Origin: Balanoglossus misakiensis
Lineage: Eukaryota; Hemichordata
Direction of reading: 5' to 3'
Length of the DNA stretch: 64,000 nt
Assembly (NCBI GenBank): GCA_040954595.2
Contig: CM082583.2
Coordinates: 682,001-746,000 of the forward strand
A program made the translations under genes and the position numbers. Positions 24,901-37,600 of this stretch are shown one piece after another (position 1 is the stretch's first letter; each line of letters opens with the position of its first letter). The notes below the pieces were generated by a model. The model searched no databases. It was not told where the DNA came from and saw only the letters and a program-made list of their open reading frames with translations.

Positions 24901-27900
24901 CAGGCCGAAGGAAATGTGAGTAGATCAACGTGGTCTCTGTACGCGTGTTTCTGCTCTAGAGTGCCAGGGCTTTAGCCAAGCCATGCCGTAGGAAATCTGA
25001 CTTGATCAACGTTGCTAATGAACGCTAGTGTCTGTCATAGTGTGCCGGGGTTTTAGTCGAGCCAAGCCGTAGGAGATCAGACTTGATCAACGTGGTTTCT
25101 GTACGCGTGTTTCTGCTCTAGAGTGCCGGGGCTTTATCCAAGCCATGCCGTAGAAAATCTGACTCGATCACCGTTGCTAACGTACGCTAGTGTCTGTCAT
25201 ATTGTGACGGAGATTTAGCCGAGCCAGGCCGTTGAAAAATCGACTTGTTCAACGTTACCATTTGTGCAACTGTTTCTGCTCTAGAGTGTCAGGGTTTTAG
25301 CCGACTTATGCTGTAGGAAATCTGAGTTGATGAACGGGAATTCATTGTTAGAAAACCCGTGTGGAAAGTATCTCTACCCGTTTGAAACTAAGAAAAGAAT
25401 TAATTCTTATTAATTTGTAAAAAAAGACAATATTTCGAAAAAAAGTCGAAAATGGTAATTTTGTCTTGGGTGAATCAAATTTTACCACCTTTTCTGGAAT
25501 TTGCAGCACTTTTTACAAGAGAACGACACTTCATGCTCCATAATATTTCCGAAAATGAAGAAAAGAGTTAATTTTTTATGATTTATTAAAAATTTACCAT
25601 TTTTGTCAAAATATGGCCAAAATGGCTATTTTTTCTTGAATTCCGTCAATATCTCTGCATTTTTGGAGTGGTCGAAAGTTTTAACATACAATCAACATGT
25701 CATATATGATCAGGGCACCAAATTCGAAGAACAAAGGTTTTTTTATTTTATTTTTCTAAAAATGACATTTTCAAGGAAAATTTGGTAAAACGCAATTTTG
25801 TCTGCAGTAAGCCAAATTAGACGGTCTTTTGTGGAATTTGTATCGATATATACATACGAAGAGCATTCTATACTCCATCAGATTTCCGAAAATGTAGAAA
25901 ACATGTATTTTTTGTAATTTTCAAAAATTTACCATTTTGACCAAATTGTGGCTAAAATTGTTATTTTCGTGTTGAATGCCGCCAGTGTCACTGCTTTTAA
26001 AAGTCATAAAAACTTTCAACATACAAGCAATTGTTTATATATGATCAGGTCACCGAATTAAAAAAATAAAGAATGTTTTGCCTAAAAATGACCTTTTTGG
26101 CGCAAAAACGAATAAAACGCAATTTTGTATTAAATCAGCTCATTCAGAGTGCATTTTTTATAATCAGCACCATTTTTACATATAATGGAAATTTCATACA
26201 TCATCAGATATCCAAATATGAAAAAATGATTTAGATTTTAGATGATTGTCCAAAATTAGCTGATATCTAATAAATGTAGTATTGAACCGTTCTACTCCCC
26301 CCCCCCCAACATTATATGCGGTACGCCGATGTCAGCTTACCCGGCAGTACTGCAGGCCATGCCCCCAACTAACGTCGGTGTTTGAAACGCCCTGGTTAAA
26401 TTCGGGCTTTCTCTATAAATTGACAGGCAATAATGCAGTCCTACCCGACCAAATGTCGAGTGTTGACCCGCTGTGACTTTCCCTCTTCGGTTTGCCCGAC
26501 TTAGCCAACGTCTTTGTACTAGAGTGTCGGGTCTTTTGCAGAGCCAGGCCGAAGGAAATCCGACTTGATCACCGTTGATAACGAACGCTAGTGTCTGTCA
26601 TGGTGTGCCGGGGTTTTAGTCGAGCCAGGCCGTAGGAGATCTGACTTGATCATCGTTGTCAATGTACGCGTGTTTCCGCTCTAAAGCGCCGGGGCTTCAG
26701 CAAAACCAGGCAGTAGAAAATCCGACGTAATCACCGTTGATAACTTACGCCAGTCTGTGTCATATAGAGCCGGTGCACCAGCCGAGTCACGCCGTAGGAA
26801 ATCTGACTTGATCAACGTGGTCAATGTACGCCTGTTTCTGCTCTAGAGTGCCGGGGCTTCAGCTGAGCCAGGCCGTTGGAAACCCGACGTGATTACCGTT
26901 GTTAACTTACGCCAGTCTGTGTCCTATATATAGTGCCGGGGCATCAGCCGTGCCAGGCCGAAGGAAATGTGAGTAGATCAACGTGGTCTCTGTACGCGTG
27001 TTTCTGCTCTAGAGTGCCAGGGCTTTAGCCAAGCCATGCCGTAGAAAATCTGACTTGATCAACGTTGCTAACGAACGCTAGTGTCTGTCATAGTGTGCCG
27101 GGGTTTTAGTCGAGCCAAGCCGTAGGAGATCAGACTTGATCAACGTGGTCTCTGTACGCGTGTTTCTGCTCTAGAGTGCCGGGGCTTTATCCGAGCTATG
27201 CCGTAGAAAATCTGACTTGATCACCGTTGCTAACTTACGCTAGTGTCTGTCATATTGTGACGGAGATTTAGCCGAGCCAGGCCGTAGAAAAATCGACTTG
27301 TTCAACGTTACCAGTGTGCAACTGTTTCTGCTCTAGAGTGTCAGGGTTTTAGCCGACTTGTGCTGTAGGAAATGTGAGTTGATGAACGGGAATTCAATGT
27401 TAGAGAACCCGTGTGTAAAGTATCTCTACCCGTTTGAAACTAAGAAAAGAATTTATTCTTATTTATTTTGTAAAACAAGACAATTTTTCGAAAAAAAGTC
27501 GAAAATGGTAATTTTGTCTTGGGTGATTCAAATTATACCGCCTTTTCTGGAATTTGCAGCACTTTTTACAAGAGAACGACACTTCATGCTCCATAATATT
27601 TCCGAAAATGAAGAAAAGAGTTAATTTTTTATGATTTTTTAAAAAATTACCATTTTTGTCAAAATATGGCCAAAATGGCTATTTTTTCTTGAATTCCGTC
27701 AATATCTCTGCATTTTTGGAGTGGTCGAAAGTTTTAACATACAATCAACATGTCATATTTGATCAGGGCACCAAATTCGAAGAACAAAGTTTTTTTTAGT
27801 TTTTTTTCTAAAAATGACATTTTCAAGGAACATTTGGTAAAACGCAATTTTGTCTGCAGTGAGCCAAATTAGATTGTCTTTTGTGGAATTTGTATCGATA

Positions 27901-30157
27901 TATACATACGAAGAGCATTCTATACTCCATCAGATTTCCGAAAATGTAGAAAACAGGTATTTTTTGTAATTTTCAAAAATTTACCATTTTGATCAAATTA
28001 TGGCTAAAATTGTTATTTTCGTGTTGAATGCCGCCAGTGTCACTGCTTTTAAAAGTCATAAAAACTTTTAACATACAAGCAATTGTTTATATATGATCAG
28101 GTCACCGAATTAAAAAAATAAAGAATGTTTGGCCTAAAAATGACCTTTTTGGTGCAAAAACGAATAAAACGCAATTTTGTATTAAATAAGCTCATTCAGA
28201 GTGCATTTTTTTATAATCAGCACCATTTTTACATATAATGGAAATTTCATACATCACCAGATATCCAAATATGAAAAAATGATTTAGATTTTAGATGATT
28301 GTCCAAAATTAGCTGATATCTAATAAATGTAGTATTGAACCGTTCTGTTCCCCCCCCCCCTCCCCTACATTATATGCGGTACGCCGATGTCAGCTTACCC
28401 GGCAGTACTGCAGGCCGTGCCCCCAACTAACGTCGGTGTTTGAAACGCCCTGGTTAAATTCGGGCTTTCTCTATAAATTGACAGGCAATAATGCAGTCCT
28501 ACCCGAACAAATGTCGAGTGTTGACACGCTGTGACTTTCCCTCTTCGGTTTGCCCGACTTAGCCGACGTCTTTGTACTAGAGTGTCGGGTCTTTTGCAGA
28601 GCCAGGCCGAAGGAAATCCGACTTGATCACCGTTGCTAACGAACGCTAGTGTCTGTCATGGTGTGCCGGGGTTTTAGTCGAGCCAGGCCGTAGGAGATCT
28701 GACTTGATCATCGTGGTCAATGTACGCGTGTTTCCGCTCTAAAGTGCCGGGGCTTCAGCTAAACCAGGCCGTAGGAAATCCGACGTAATCACCGTTGATA
28801 ACTTACGCCAGTCTGTGTCATATAGAGCCGGTGCACCAGCCGAGTCACGCCGTAGGAAATCTGACTTGATCAACGTGGTCAATGTACGCCTGTTTCTGCT
28901 CTAGAGTGCCGGGGCTTCAGCTGAGCCAGGCCGTAGGAAACCCGACGTGATTACCGTTGTTAACTTACGCCAGTCTGTGTCCTATATATAGTGCCGGGGC
29001 ATCAGCCGTGCCAGGCCGAAGGAAATGTGAGTAGATCAACGTGGTCTCTGTACGCGTGTTTCTGCTCTAGAGTGTCAGGGCTTTAGCAAAGCCATGCCGT
29101 AGGAAATCTGACTTGATCAACGTTGCTAACGAACGCTAGTGTCTGTCATAGTGTGCCGGGGTTTTAGTCGAGCCAAGCCGTAGGAGATCAGACTTGATCA
29201 ACGTGGTCTCTGTACGCGTGTTTCTGCTCTTGAGTGCCGGGGCTTTATCCAACCCATGCCGTAGAAAATCTGACTTGATCACCGTTGCTAACGTACGCTA
29301 GTGTCTGTCATATCGTGACGGAGATTTAGCCGAGCCAGGCCGTAGAAAAATCGACTTGTTCAACGTTACCAGTGTGCAACTGTTTCTGCTCTAGAGTGTC
29401 AGGGTTTTAGCCGACTTATGCTGTAGGAAATCTGAGTTGATGAATGGGAATTTAATGTTAAAAAACCTGTGTGGAAAGTGTCTCTACCCTTTTGAAACTA
29501 AGAAAATAATTTATTCTTATTTATTTTGTAAAAATCACAATTTTTCGAAAAAAAGTCGAAAATGGTAATTTTGTCATGGGTGATTCAAATTATACCGCCT
29601 TTTCTGGAATTTGCAGCACTTTTTACAAGAGAACGACACTTCATGCTCCATAATATTTCCGAAAATGAAGAAAAGAGTTAATTTTTTATGATTTTTTAAA
29701 AATTTACCATTTTTGTCAAAATATGGCCAAAATGGCTATTTTTTCTTGAATTCCGTCAATATCTCTGCATTTTTGGAGTGGTCCAAAGTTTTAACATACA
29801 ATCAACATGTCATATATGATCAGGGCACCAAATTCGAAGAACAAAGGTTTTTTTTATTTTTTTTTCTAAAAATGACATTTTCAAGGAAAATTTGGTAAAA
29901 CGCAATTTTGTCTGCAGTGAGCCAAATTGGCCGTTTTTTTGTGGAATTTGTATCGATATATGTATACGAAGAGCATTCTATACTCCATCAGATTTCCGAA
30001 AATGTAGAAAACAGGTATTTTTTGTAATTTTCAAAAATTTACCATTTTGACCGAATTGTGGCTAAAATTGTTATTTTCGTGTTGAATGCCGCCAGTGTCA
30101 CTGCTTTTAAAAGTCATAAAAACTTTTAACATACAAGCAATTGTTTATATATGATCA

Positions 30158-32049
30158 GGTCACCGAATTAAAAAAATAAAGAATGTTTTGCCTAAAAATG
30201 ACCTTTTTGGTGCAAAAACGAATAAAACGCAATTTTGTATTAAATCAGCTCATTCAGAGTGCATTTTTATAATCAGCACCATTTTTACATATAATGGAAA
30301 TTTCATACATCATCAGATATCCAAATATGAAAAGATGATTTAGATTTTAGATGATTGTCCAAAATTAGCTGATATCTGATAAATGTAGTATTGAACCGTT
30401 CTGTTTCTCCCCCCCCCCCCCTACATTATATGCGGTACGCCGATGTCACCTTACCCGGCAGTACTGCAGGCCGTGCCCCCAACTAACGTCGGTGTTTGAA
30501 GCGCCCTGGTTAAATTCGGGCTTTCTCTATAAATTACAGGCAATAATGCAGTCCTACCCGAACAAATGTCGAGTGTTGACCCGCTGTGACTTTCCCTCTT
30601 CGGTTTGCCCGACTTAGCCAACGTCTTTGTACTAGAGGGTCGGGTCTTTTGCCGAGCCAGGCCGAAGGAAATCAGACTTGATCACCGTTGCTAACGAACG
30701 CTAGTGTCTGTCATGGTGTGCCGGGGTTTTAGTCGAACCAGGCCGTAGGAAATCTGACTTGATCAACGTGGTCAATGTACGCCTGTTTCTGCTCTAGAGT
30801 GCAGGGGCTTCAGCTGATCCAGGCCGTAGGAAACCCGACGTGATTACCGTTGTTAACTTACGCCAGTCTGTGTCCTATATATAGTGCGGGGCATCAGCCG
30901 TGCCAGGCCTAAGGAAATGTGAGTAGATCAATGTGGTCTCTGTACGCGTGTTTCTGCTCTAGAATGCCAGGGCTTTAGCCAAGCCATGCCGTAGGAAATC
31001 TGACTTGATCAACGTTGCTAACGAACGCTAGTGTCTGTCATAGTGTGCCGGGGTTTTAGTCGAGCCAAGCCGTAGGAGATCAGACTTGATCAACGTGGTC
31101 TCTGTACGCGTGTTTCTGCTCTAGAGTGCCGGGGCTTTATCCCAGCCATGCCGTAGAAAATCTGACTTGATCACCGTTGCTAACGTGCGCTAGTGTCTGT
31201 CATATCGTGACGGAGATTTAGCCGAGCCAGGCCGTAGAAAAATCGACTTGTTCAACGTTACCAGTGTGCAACTGTTTCTGCTCTAGAGTGTCAGGGTTTT
31301 AGCCGACTTATGCTGTAGGAAATCTGAGTTGATGAATGGGAATTTAATGTTAAAAAACCTGTGTGGAAAGTGTCTCTACCCTTTTGAAACTAAGAAAATA
31401 ATTTATTCTTATTTATTTTGTAAAAATCACAATTTTTCGAAAAAAAGTCGAAAATGGTAATTTTGTCATGGGTGATTCAAATTATACCGCCTTTTCTGGA
31501 ATTTGCAGCACTTTTTACAAGAGAACGACACTTCATGCTCCATAATATTTCCGAAAATGAAGAAAAGAGTTAATTTTTTATGATTTTTTAAAAATTTACC
31601 ATTTTTGTCAAAATATGGCCAAAATGGCTATTTTTTCTTGAATTCCGTCAATATCTCTGCATTTTTGGAGTGGTCCAAAGTTTTAACATACAATCAACAT
31701 GTCATATATGATCAGGGCACCAAATTCGAAGAACAAAGGTTTTTTTTATTTTTTTTTCTAAAAATGACATTTTCAAGGAAAATTTGGTAAAACGCAATTT
31801 TGTCTGCAGTGAGCCAAATTGGCCGTTTTTTTGTGGAATTTGTATCGATATATGTATACGAAGAGCATTCTATACTCCATCAGATTTCCGAAAATGTAGA
31901 AAACAGGTATTTTTTGTAATTTTCAAAAATTTACCATTTTGACCGAATTGTGGCTAAAATTGTTATTTTCGTGTTGAATGCCGCCAGTGTCACTGCTTTT
32001 AAAAGTCATTAAAACTTTTAACATACAAGCAATTGTTTATATATGATCA
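30158..32049 (+). repeat. Short satellite unit lacking about two subrepeats
   Basis: The unit is 1892 bp. In the GC half, GTTTTAGTCGAACCAGGCCG (near 30730) continues straight into TAGGAAATCTGACTTGATCAACGT, skipping about two 81 bp subrepeats. Its AT half shares private changes with the preceding unit (GGGAATTTAATG, AACCTGTGTGGAAAGTG, GTAAAAATCACAA at 29450-29545 and 31340-31435), so the two are recent sister copies. Confidence 0.85.
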
Positions 32050-34583
32050 GGTCACCGAATTTAAAGAATAAAGAATGTTTTCCCTAAAAATGACCTTTTT
32101 GGTGCAAAAACGAATAAAACGCAATTTTGTATTAAATCAGCTCATTCAGAGTGCATTTTTTATAATCAGCACCATTTTTACATATAATGGAAATTTCATA
32201 CATCATCAGATATCCAAATATGAAAAAATGATTTAGATTTTAGATGATTGTCCAAAAGTAGCTGATATCTAATAAATGTAGTATTGAACCGTTCTGTTCC
32301 CCCCCCCCCACATTACATGCGGTACGCCGATGTCAGCTTACCCGTCAGTACTGCAGGCCGTGCCCACAACTAACGTCGGTGTTTGAAACGCCCTGGTTAA
32401 ATTCGGGCTTTCTCTATAAATTGACAGGCAATAATGTAGTCCTACCGGAATAAATGTCGAGTGTTGACCCGCTGTGACTTTCCCTCTTCGGTTTGCCCGA
32501 CTTAGCCAACGTCTTTGTACTAGAGTGTCGGGTCTTTTGTAGAGCCAGGCCGAAGGAAATCCGACTTGATCACCGTTGCTAACGAACGCTAGTGTCTGTC
32601 ATGGTGTGCCGGGGTTTTAGTCGAGCCAGGCCGTAGGAGATCTGACTGGATCATCGTGGTCAATGTACGCGTGTTTCCGCTCTAAAGTGCCGGGGCTTCA
32701 GCTAAACCAGGCCGTAGGAAATCCGACGTAATCACCGTTGATAACTTACGCCAGTCTGTGTCATATAGAGCCGGGGCACCAGCCGAGTCACGCCGTAGGA
32801 ATCTGATTTGATCAACGTGGTCAATGTGCGCCTGTTTCTGCTCTAGAGTGCAGGGCTTCAGCTGAGCCAGGCCGTAGGAAACCCGACGTGATTACCGTTG
32901 TTAACTTACGCCAGTCTGTGTCCTATATATAGTGCGGGGCATCAGCCGTGCCAGGCCTAAGGAAATGTGAGTAGATCAATGTGGTCTCTGTACGCGTGTT
33001 TCTGCTCTAGAATGCCAGGGCTTTAGCCAAGCCATGCCGTAGGAAATCTGAATTGATCAACGTTGCTAACGAACGCTAGTGTCTGTCATAGTGTGCCGGG
33101 GTTTTAGTCGAGCCAAGCCGTAGGAGATCTGACTTGATCATCGTGGTCAATGTACGCGTGTTTCCGCTCTAAAGTGCCGGGGCTTGAGCTAAACCAGGCC
33201 GTAGGAAATCCGACGTAATCACCGTTGATAACTTACGCCAGTCTGTGTCATATAGAGCCGGTGCACCAGCGGAGTCACGCCGTAGGAATCTGATTTGATC
33301 AACGTGGTCAATGTACGCCTGTTTCTGCTCTAGAGTGCCGGGGCTTCAGCTGAGCCAGGCCGTAGGAAACCCGACGTGATTACCGTTGTTAACTTACGCC
33401 AGTCTGTGTCCTATATATACTGCCGGGGCATCAGCCGTGCCAGGCCGAAGGAAATGTGAGTAGATCAACGTGGTCTCTGTACGCGTGTTTCTGCTCTAGA
33501 GTGTCAGGGCTTTAGCAAAGCCATGCCGTAGGAAATCTGACTTGATCAACGTTGCTAACGAACGCTAGTGTCTGTCATAGTGTGCCGGGGTTTTAGTCGA
33601 GCCAAGCCGTAGGAGATCAGACTTGATCAACGTGGTCTCTGTACGCGTGTTTCTGCTCTTGAGTGCCGGGGCTTTATCCAACCCATGCCGTAGAAAATCT
33701 GACTTGATCACCGTTGCTAACGTACGCTAGTGTCTGTCATATTGTGACGGAGATTTAGCCGAGCCAGGCCGTAAAAAATCGACTTGTTCAACGTTACCAG
33801 TGTGCAACTGTTTCTGCTCTAGAGTGTCAGGGTTTTAGCCGATTTATGCTGTAGGAAATCAGAGTTGATGAACGGGAATTCAATGTTAGAAAACCCGTGT
33901 GGAAAGTATCTCTACCCGTTTGAAACTAAGAAAAGAATTTATTCTTATTTATTTTGTAAAAAAGACAATTTTTCGAAACAAAGGCGAAAATGGTAATTTT
34001 GTCTTGGGTGATTCAAATTATACCACCTTTTCTGGAATTTGCAGCACTTTTTACAAGAGAACGACACTTAATGCTCCATAATATTTCCGAAAATGAAGAA
34101 AAGAGTTAATTTTTTATGATTTTTTAAAATTTTACCATTTTTGTCAAAATATGGCCAAAATGGCTATTTTTTCTTGAATTCCGTCAATATCTCTGCATTT
34201 TTGGTGTGGTCGAAACTTTTAACATACAATCAACATGTCATATATGATCGGGGCACCAAATTCGAAGAACAAAGGTTTTTTTATTTTTTTTTCTAAAAAT
34301 GACATTTTCAAGGAAAATTTGGTAAAACGCAATTTTGTCTGCAGTGAGCCAAATTAGACGGTCTTTTATGGAATTTGTATCGATATATACATACGAAGAG
34401 CATTCTATACTCCATCAGATTTCCGAAAATGTAGAAAAGGGTATTTTTTGTAATTTTGAAAAATTTTCCATTTTGACCAAATTGTGGCTAAAATTGTTAT
34501 TTTCGTGTTGAATGCCGCCAGTGTCACTGCTTTTAAAAGTCATAAAAACTTTTAACATACAAGCAATTGTTTATATATGATCA
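32050..34583 (+). repeat. Expanded satellite unit with about six extra subrepeats
   Basis: At 2534 bp this is ~485 bp longer than normal, matching six 81 bp subrepeats. The series containing AAGTGCCGGGGCTT, the CATATAGAGCCGG copy and the CCTATATATA copy occurs twice (32690-32930 and 33175-33420), which points to a block duplication by unequal exchange in register with the subrepeats. Confidence 0.85.
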
Positions 34584-34880
34584 GGTCACCGAATTAAAAA
34601 AATAAAGAATGTTTTGCCTAAAAATGACCTTTTTGGTGCAAAAACGAATAAAACGCAATTTTGTATTAAATCAGCTCATTCAGAGTGCATTTTTTATAAT
34701 CAGCACCATTTTTACATATAATGGAAATTTCATACATCATCAGATATCCAAATATGAAAAAATGATTTAGATTTTAGATGATTGTCCAAAATTCGCTGAT
34801 ATTTAATAAATGTAGTAATGAACCGTTCTGTCCCCCCCCCTACATTATATGCGGTACGCCGATGTCAGCTTACCCGGCAG
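34584..34880 (+). repeat. Truncated last unit and array edge
   Basis: The unit runs through the last AT module and a C9 tract and stops in the linker at TTACCCGGCAG. Unrelated sequence (TCAGTTATAATTGTC) follows at once. Edge units are more diverged than the array core. Confidence 0.9.
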
Positions 34881-35285
34881 TCAGTTATAATTGTCTATTT
34901 ACACAATTTTTTCTCATTAGTTTCAGATTTCCATGATGCCCAATATCCTCCTGTCCAGATGCCAAGTTGGTAACCAGGTAACATGATTCCTATGGTGTGA
35001 GTATGCAAAATAATGGCTCATGGCTTGCAGTCATGTGACATCTCTGTGTCTCTGTGTTTTCCTGGACACTTTGCACTAGTCGCCTTTGAACCAGAAACAA
35101 CTGAGCACCCAACGAGAAATAATTATGGATTGGAGCCAAGTTGAAGGTCATAGCAGTCAGTTATAATTGTCTATTTACACAATTTTGTCTCATTAGTTTC
35201 AGATTTCCATGATGCCCAATATCCTCCTGTCCAGATGCTAAGTTGGTAACCAGGTAACATGATTCCTGTGGTGTGAGTATGCAAA
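34877..35285 (+). repeat. Two ~130 bp direct copies 276 bp apart
   Basis: GCAGTCAGTTATAATTG starts at 34877 and again at 35153. Similarity continues for about 130 bp, to GTGTGAGTATGCAAA. Between the copies lies ~145 bp of sequence seen once. Each copy carries a pyrimidine stretch ending in CAG and, about 55 bp on, CCAGGTAACATG, which resemble splice acceptor and donor sites, but no supporting frame was established. Confidence 0.85.
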
Positions 35286-35747
35286 TTAAATTTGAGTAAC
35301 CAGCCATTGAAGTACATTACATTCATGAAGACAGGAGATCATCTCTGTCCATAGATATATTTTACCATTATGTTGTTTGACACAGAAATACTTATTAGCA
35401 TATTTTCCATTTTTTGCAGAAAGGGGTATCTAGCTGTTGATCAAAATCTGCCAAACTAGATGTATATTCAAGCCTGTAAAACAGTACAGTAGTTTGCAAG
35501 GGTAACATAAGATAATTATTGTTCTTCTAAGATTTCCTTTACCCCATAGATGACAGCATAGAATTTAATTGCTCATTTTGGAGGGCAGTGTGTGACTTAT
35601 TGTATTGTCCATCCAGGAGATTATCCTTACATTTTACTGCCTTATTTTTTGACCCTAAAATACTGTCATATTTTCCATTTTTGTAGATAATAGTTTCTCT
35701 CTGGTGATCAACATTGATGATCTGTCGAACTGGATGTGTGTACACAT

Positions 35748-36954
35748 CTTGGTATTACTCGATCTTTCCGCAGCATTTGACACTGTGAACCATACCATTT
35801 TACTCAATCGCTTAAGAGACCGCTTCGGTCTCTCAGATACTGTTCTCATGTGGTTTAAGTCTTACCTTTCCAATCGTAGTCAGTATGTACTTGTAAATTC
35901 CACCCAATCACCTTTCTATCCGCTCGACACTGGGGTACCACAGGGATCAGTTCTTGGTCCCATACTTTTCAATATGTACACGTCTCCATTAGGTGAATTA
36001 GTTCAAAGGCATGGTTGTCTTTATAGTTTTTTATGCAGATGACTCTTCACTTTATATGTCTTTTAGTAAAGACAACGCAGCAAGAACTGTTTCAAATCTT
36101 GAACTTTGTATTTCTGATGTTAGGTTTTGGATGTCTGAAAACTTCTTGTGCTTAAACGATGATAAGACTGAATTTGTTATTTTCTCTGGTATTTTGGGTG
36201 ATCTGTCTGCTAGAGGGATTTCAGAAATTCGTGTTGGCGATTCTCTGATTCCCGTCCATTGTCAGGCTAAGAGCCTTGGAGTGATCCTTGACTCTTGTCT
36301 GACAATGAAGCCACATATTGGACAGATCTGCCGCTCTGCCACTTTTAATTTACGTCGCATTGCGCTTATCCGCAAATATTTATCTCATTCAGCTACAGAG
36401 CAATTAGTTCATGCATTCATTACGTCTCGAATTGATTCATGTAATTCACTTTTATTTGGGCTCCCGAAGTATTCAATCAACCGTATCCAACGCGTTCAGA
36501 ATATTGCTGCTAGAATTGTAACTCGTTCTAAAATCACCTGTCACATCACTCCAATTTTGTATCAGTTGCACTGGCTACCTGTTACAGAGCGTATTGTTTT
36601 TAAGATGTTAGTTCTCATTTTTAAATCCATTCATAAACTTGGTCCAATCTATCTTTCTAGCATGACTAATCTATATGTTCCATGTCGCAATTTAAGGTCA
36701 GCTGATCAGTTCAAACTCTGCCCTGTTCGATCACGCACCAAGAGTTATGGTGATCGTGCTTTTACTGTTGCTGCTCCAATTCTTTGGAATAATCTTCCAC
36801 TCACCATTCGCCAGGCACCAGACTTATCTGTTTTTAAATCAAATGTTAAAACTTTACTTTTTAAATCTGTTTTTTAGCCATTTGTTGTATTGTACTTTTG
36901 CTTTAAGCGTCATTGATCACATTTTTTTTGTGGATACTGACGCTATACAAATAA

Positions 36955-36984
<30 letters not shown>
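35748..36984 (+). mobile_element. 5'-truncated non-LTR retrotransposon (LINE, CR1/L2-like group)
   Basis: An insertion of about 1237 bp within a ~280 bp repeat. The neighbouring repeat copy at 37255-37275 keeps the empty site (GTGTGTACATGCCTG), which fixes both ends. The 3' end has an AATAAA at 36950 and an (ATT)n tail of about 30 bp up to 36984, followed by ACATGCCTG; the left flank ends in ACACAT, so a short ACAT target duplication is possible. The element begins inside the reverse transcriptase domain, typical of aborted reverse transcription. The CR1/L2-like assignment rests on LLDLSAAFDTVNH, VPQGSVLGP and the C-terminal LPKYSINRIQRVQN / WNNLPLTIR motifs. Confidence 0.93.
35749..36877 (+). 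pseudogene. LINE reverse transcriptase ORF2 fragment, frameshifted
   Basis: The first part reads through LLDLSAAFDTVNH (motif A with catalytic Asp) and GVPQGSVLGPILF (motif B) to about 36027. The frame then shifts by one within the T run at 36027-36032, and the second part resumes with FYADD (36032-36043 codes YADD, motif C) and runs to TAG at 36875-36877. The second part has the thumb and C-terminal region of this LINE group, ending in PILWNNLPLTIRQAPDLSVF and a short Lys/Phe-rich tail. The endonuclease domain and the start of the polymerase are absent. The two pieces are in different frames, so the copy is dead, though there are no other stops, suggesting a moderately recent insertion. Confidence 0.92.
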
Positions 36985-36986
<2 letters not shown>

Positions 36987-37600
36987 ATGCCTGTATTGCA
37001 GCCAATTGGTGTCTGAGGGTAACATATAAGATAATTCTTTTTCTCCTAAAGATTTCCTAGACCCCATAGATGAATGCATATAATTTAATTGCTCATTTTG
37101 GAGGGCAGTGTGTGACTTATTGTATTGTCCATCCAGGAGATCATCTGTCCATACATTTTACTGTCATGTTTTTTGACACTAAAATACTTTGTCATATTTT
37201 CCATTTTTGCAGATAATGGTTTCTCTCTGGTGATCAACATTGATCTGTCGAACTGGATGTGTGTACATGCCTGTATTGCAGCCAAGTGGTGTCTGAGGGT
37301 AACATAAGATAATTCTTATTCTGTTAAAGATTTCCTAGACGCCATGGATGACAGCATAGAATTTAATTGCTCATTTGGAGGCCCCTGTACAACGTATTGT
37401 ATTGTTCATGAAGACAGGAGATCATCTCTGTCCATATAGTTACATTTTGCCGTGCTGTTTGACACAGAAATACTTATTGGCATATTTTTCATTTTTGCAG
37501 ATAACAGTCACTGGTCCCTGTGATGAGTAATGTCTATCAACATAGATCTGTGCATGCTTGTACCGGTATAGCCGCCAAGCACTTCAAAGGTAACATAGCA

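Larger units (their letters stand above)
1..34880 (+). repeat. Satellite array A, ~2.05 kb higher-order unit, direct orientation
   Basis: Head-to-tail tandem array. Taking GGTCACCGAATT as the phase mark, units begin at 1, 1953, 3994, 6040, 8080, 10119, 11676, 13722, 15778, 17832, 19889, 21944, 23995, 26048, 28100, 30158, 32050 and 34584. Most units are 2039-2058 bp; exceptions are 1952 (first), 1557, 1892 and 2534 bp. Units are nearly identical by eye, with small indels and private variants. Each unit has an AT-rich half, a C tract, a linker and a GC-rich subrepeated half. Repeated short frames of about 60-100 codons in the AT half are not conserved as proteins: they break by frameshift in neighbouring units. 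No transposase, polymerase or RNA gene is visible inside a unit. A chromosomal satellite, possibly heterochromatic or pericentromeric, is inferred. Confidence 0.97.
35325..37600 (+). repeat. ~280 bp tandem repeat, about four copies, split by a LINE
   Basis: Copies marked by GGGTAACATA(TA)AGATAATT start at 35501, 37017 and 37296, with a partial one before 35501. The last two are 280 bp apart. The first interval is ~1516 bp, which is 280 plus the 1237 bp LINE. Landmarks per copy: GCATAGAATTTAATTGCTC, GTATTGTCCATCC, TTTTCCATTTTTGCAG, GATCTGTCGAACTGG and GTATTGCAGCCAA. The fourth copy is the most diverged. Cores of 82-89 bp lie between the TTTTTGCAG-type string and GGTAACAT (35420-35501, 37213-37298, 37501-37589). 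Confidence 0.85.
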
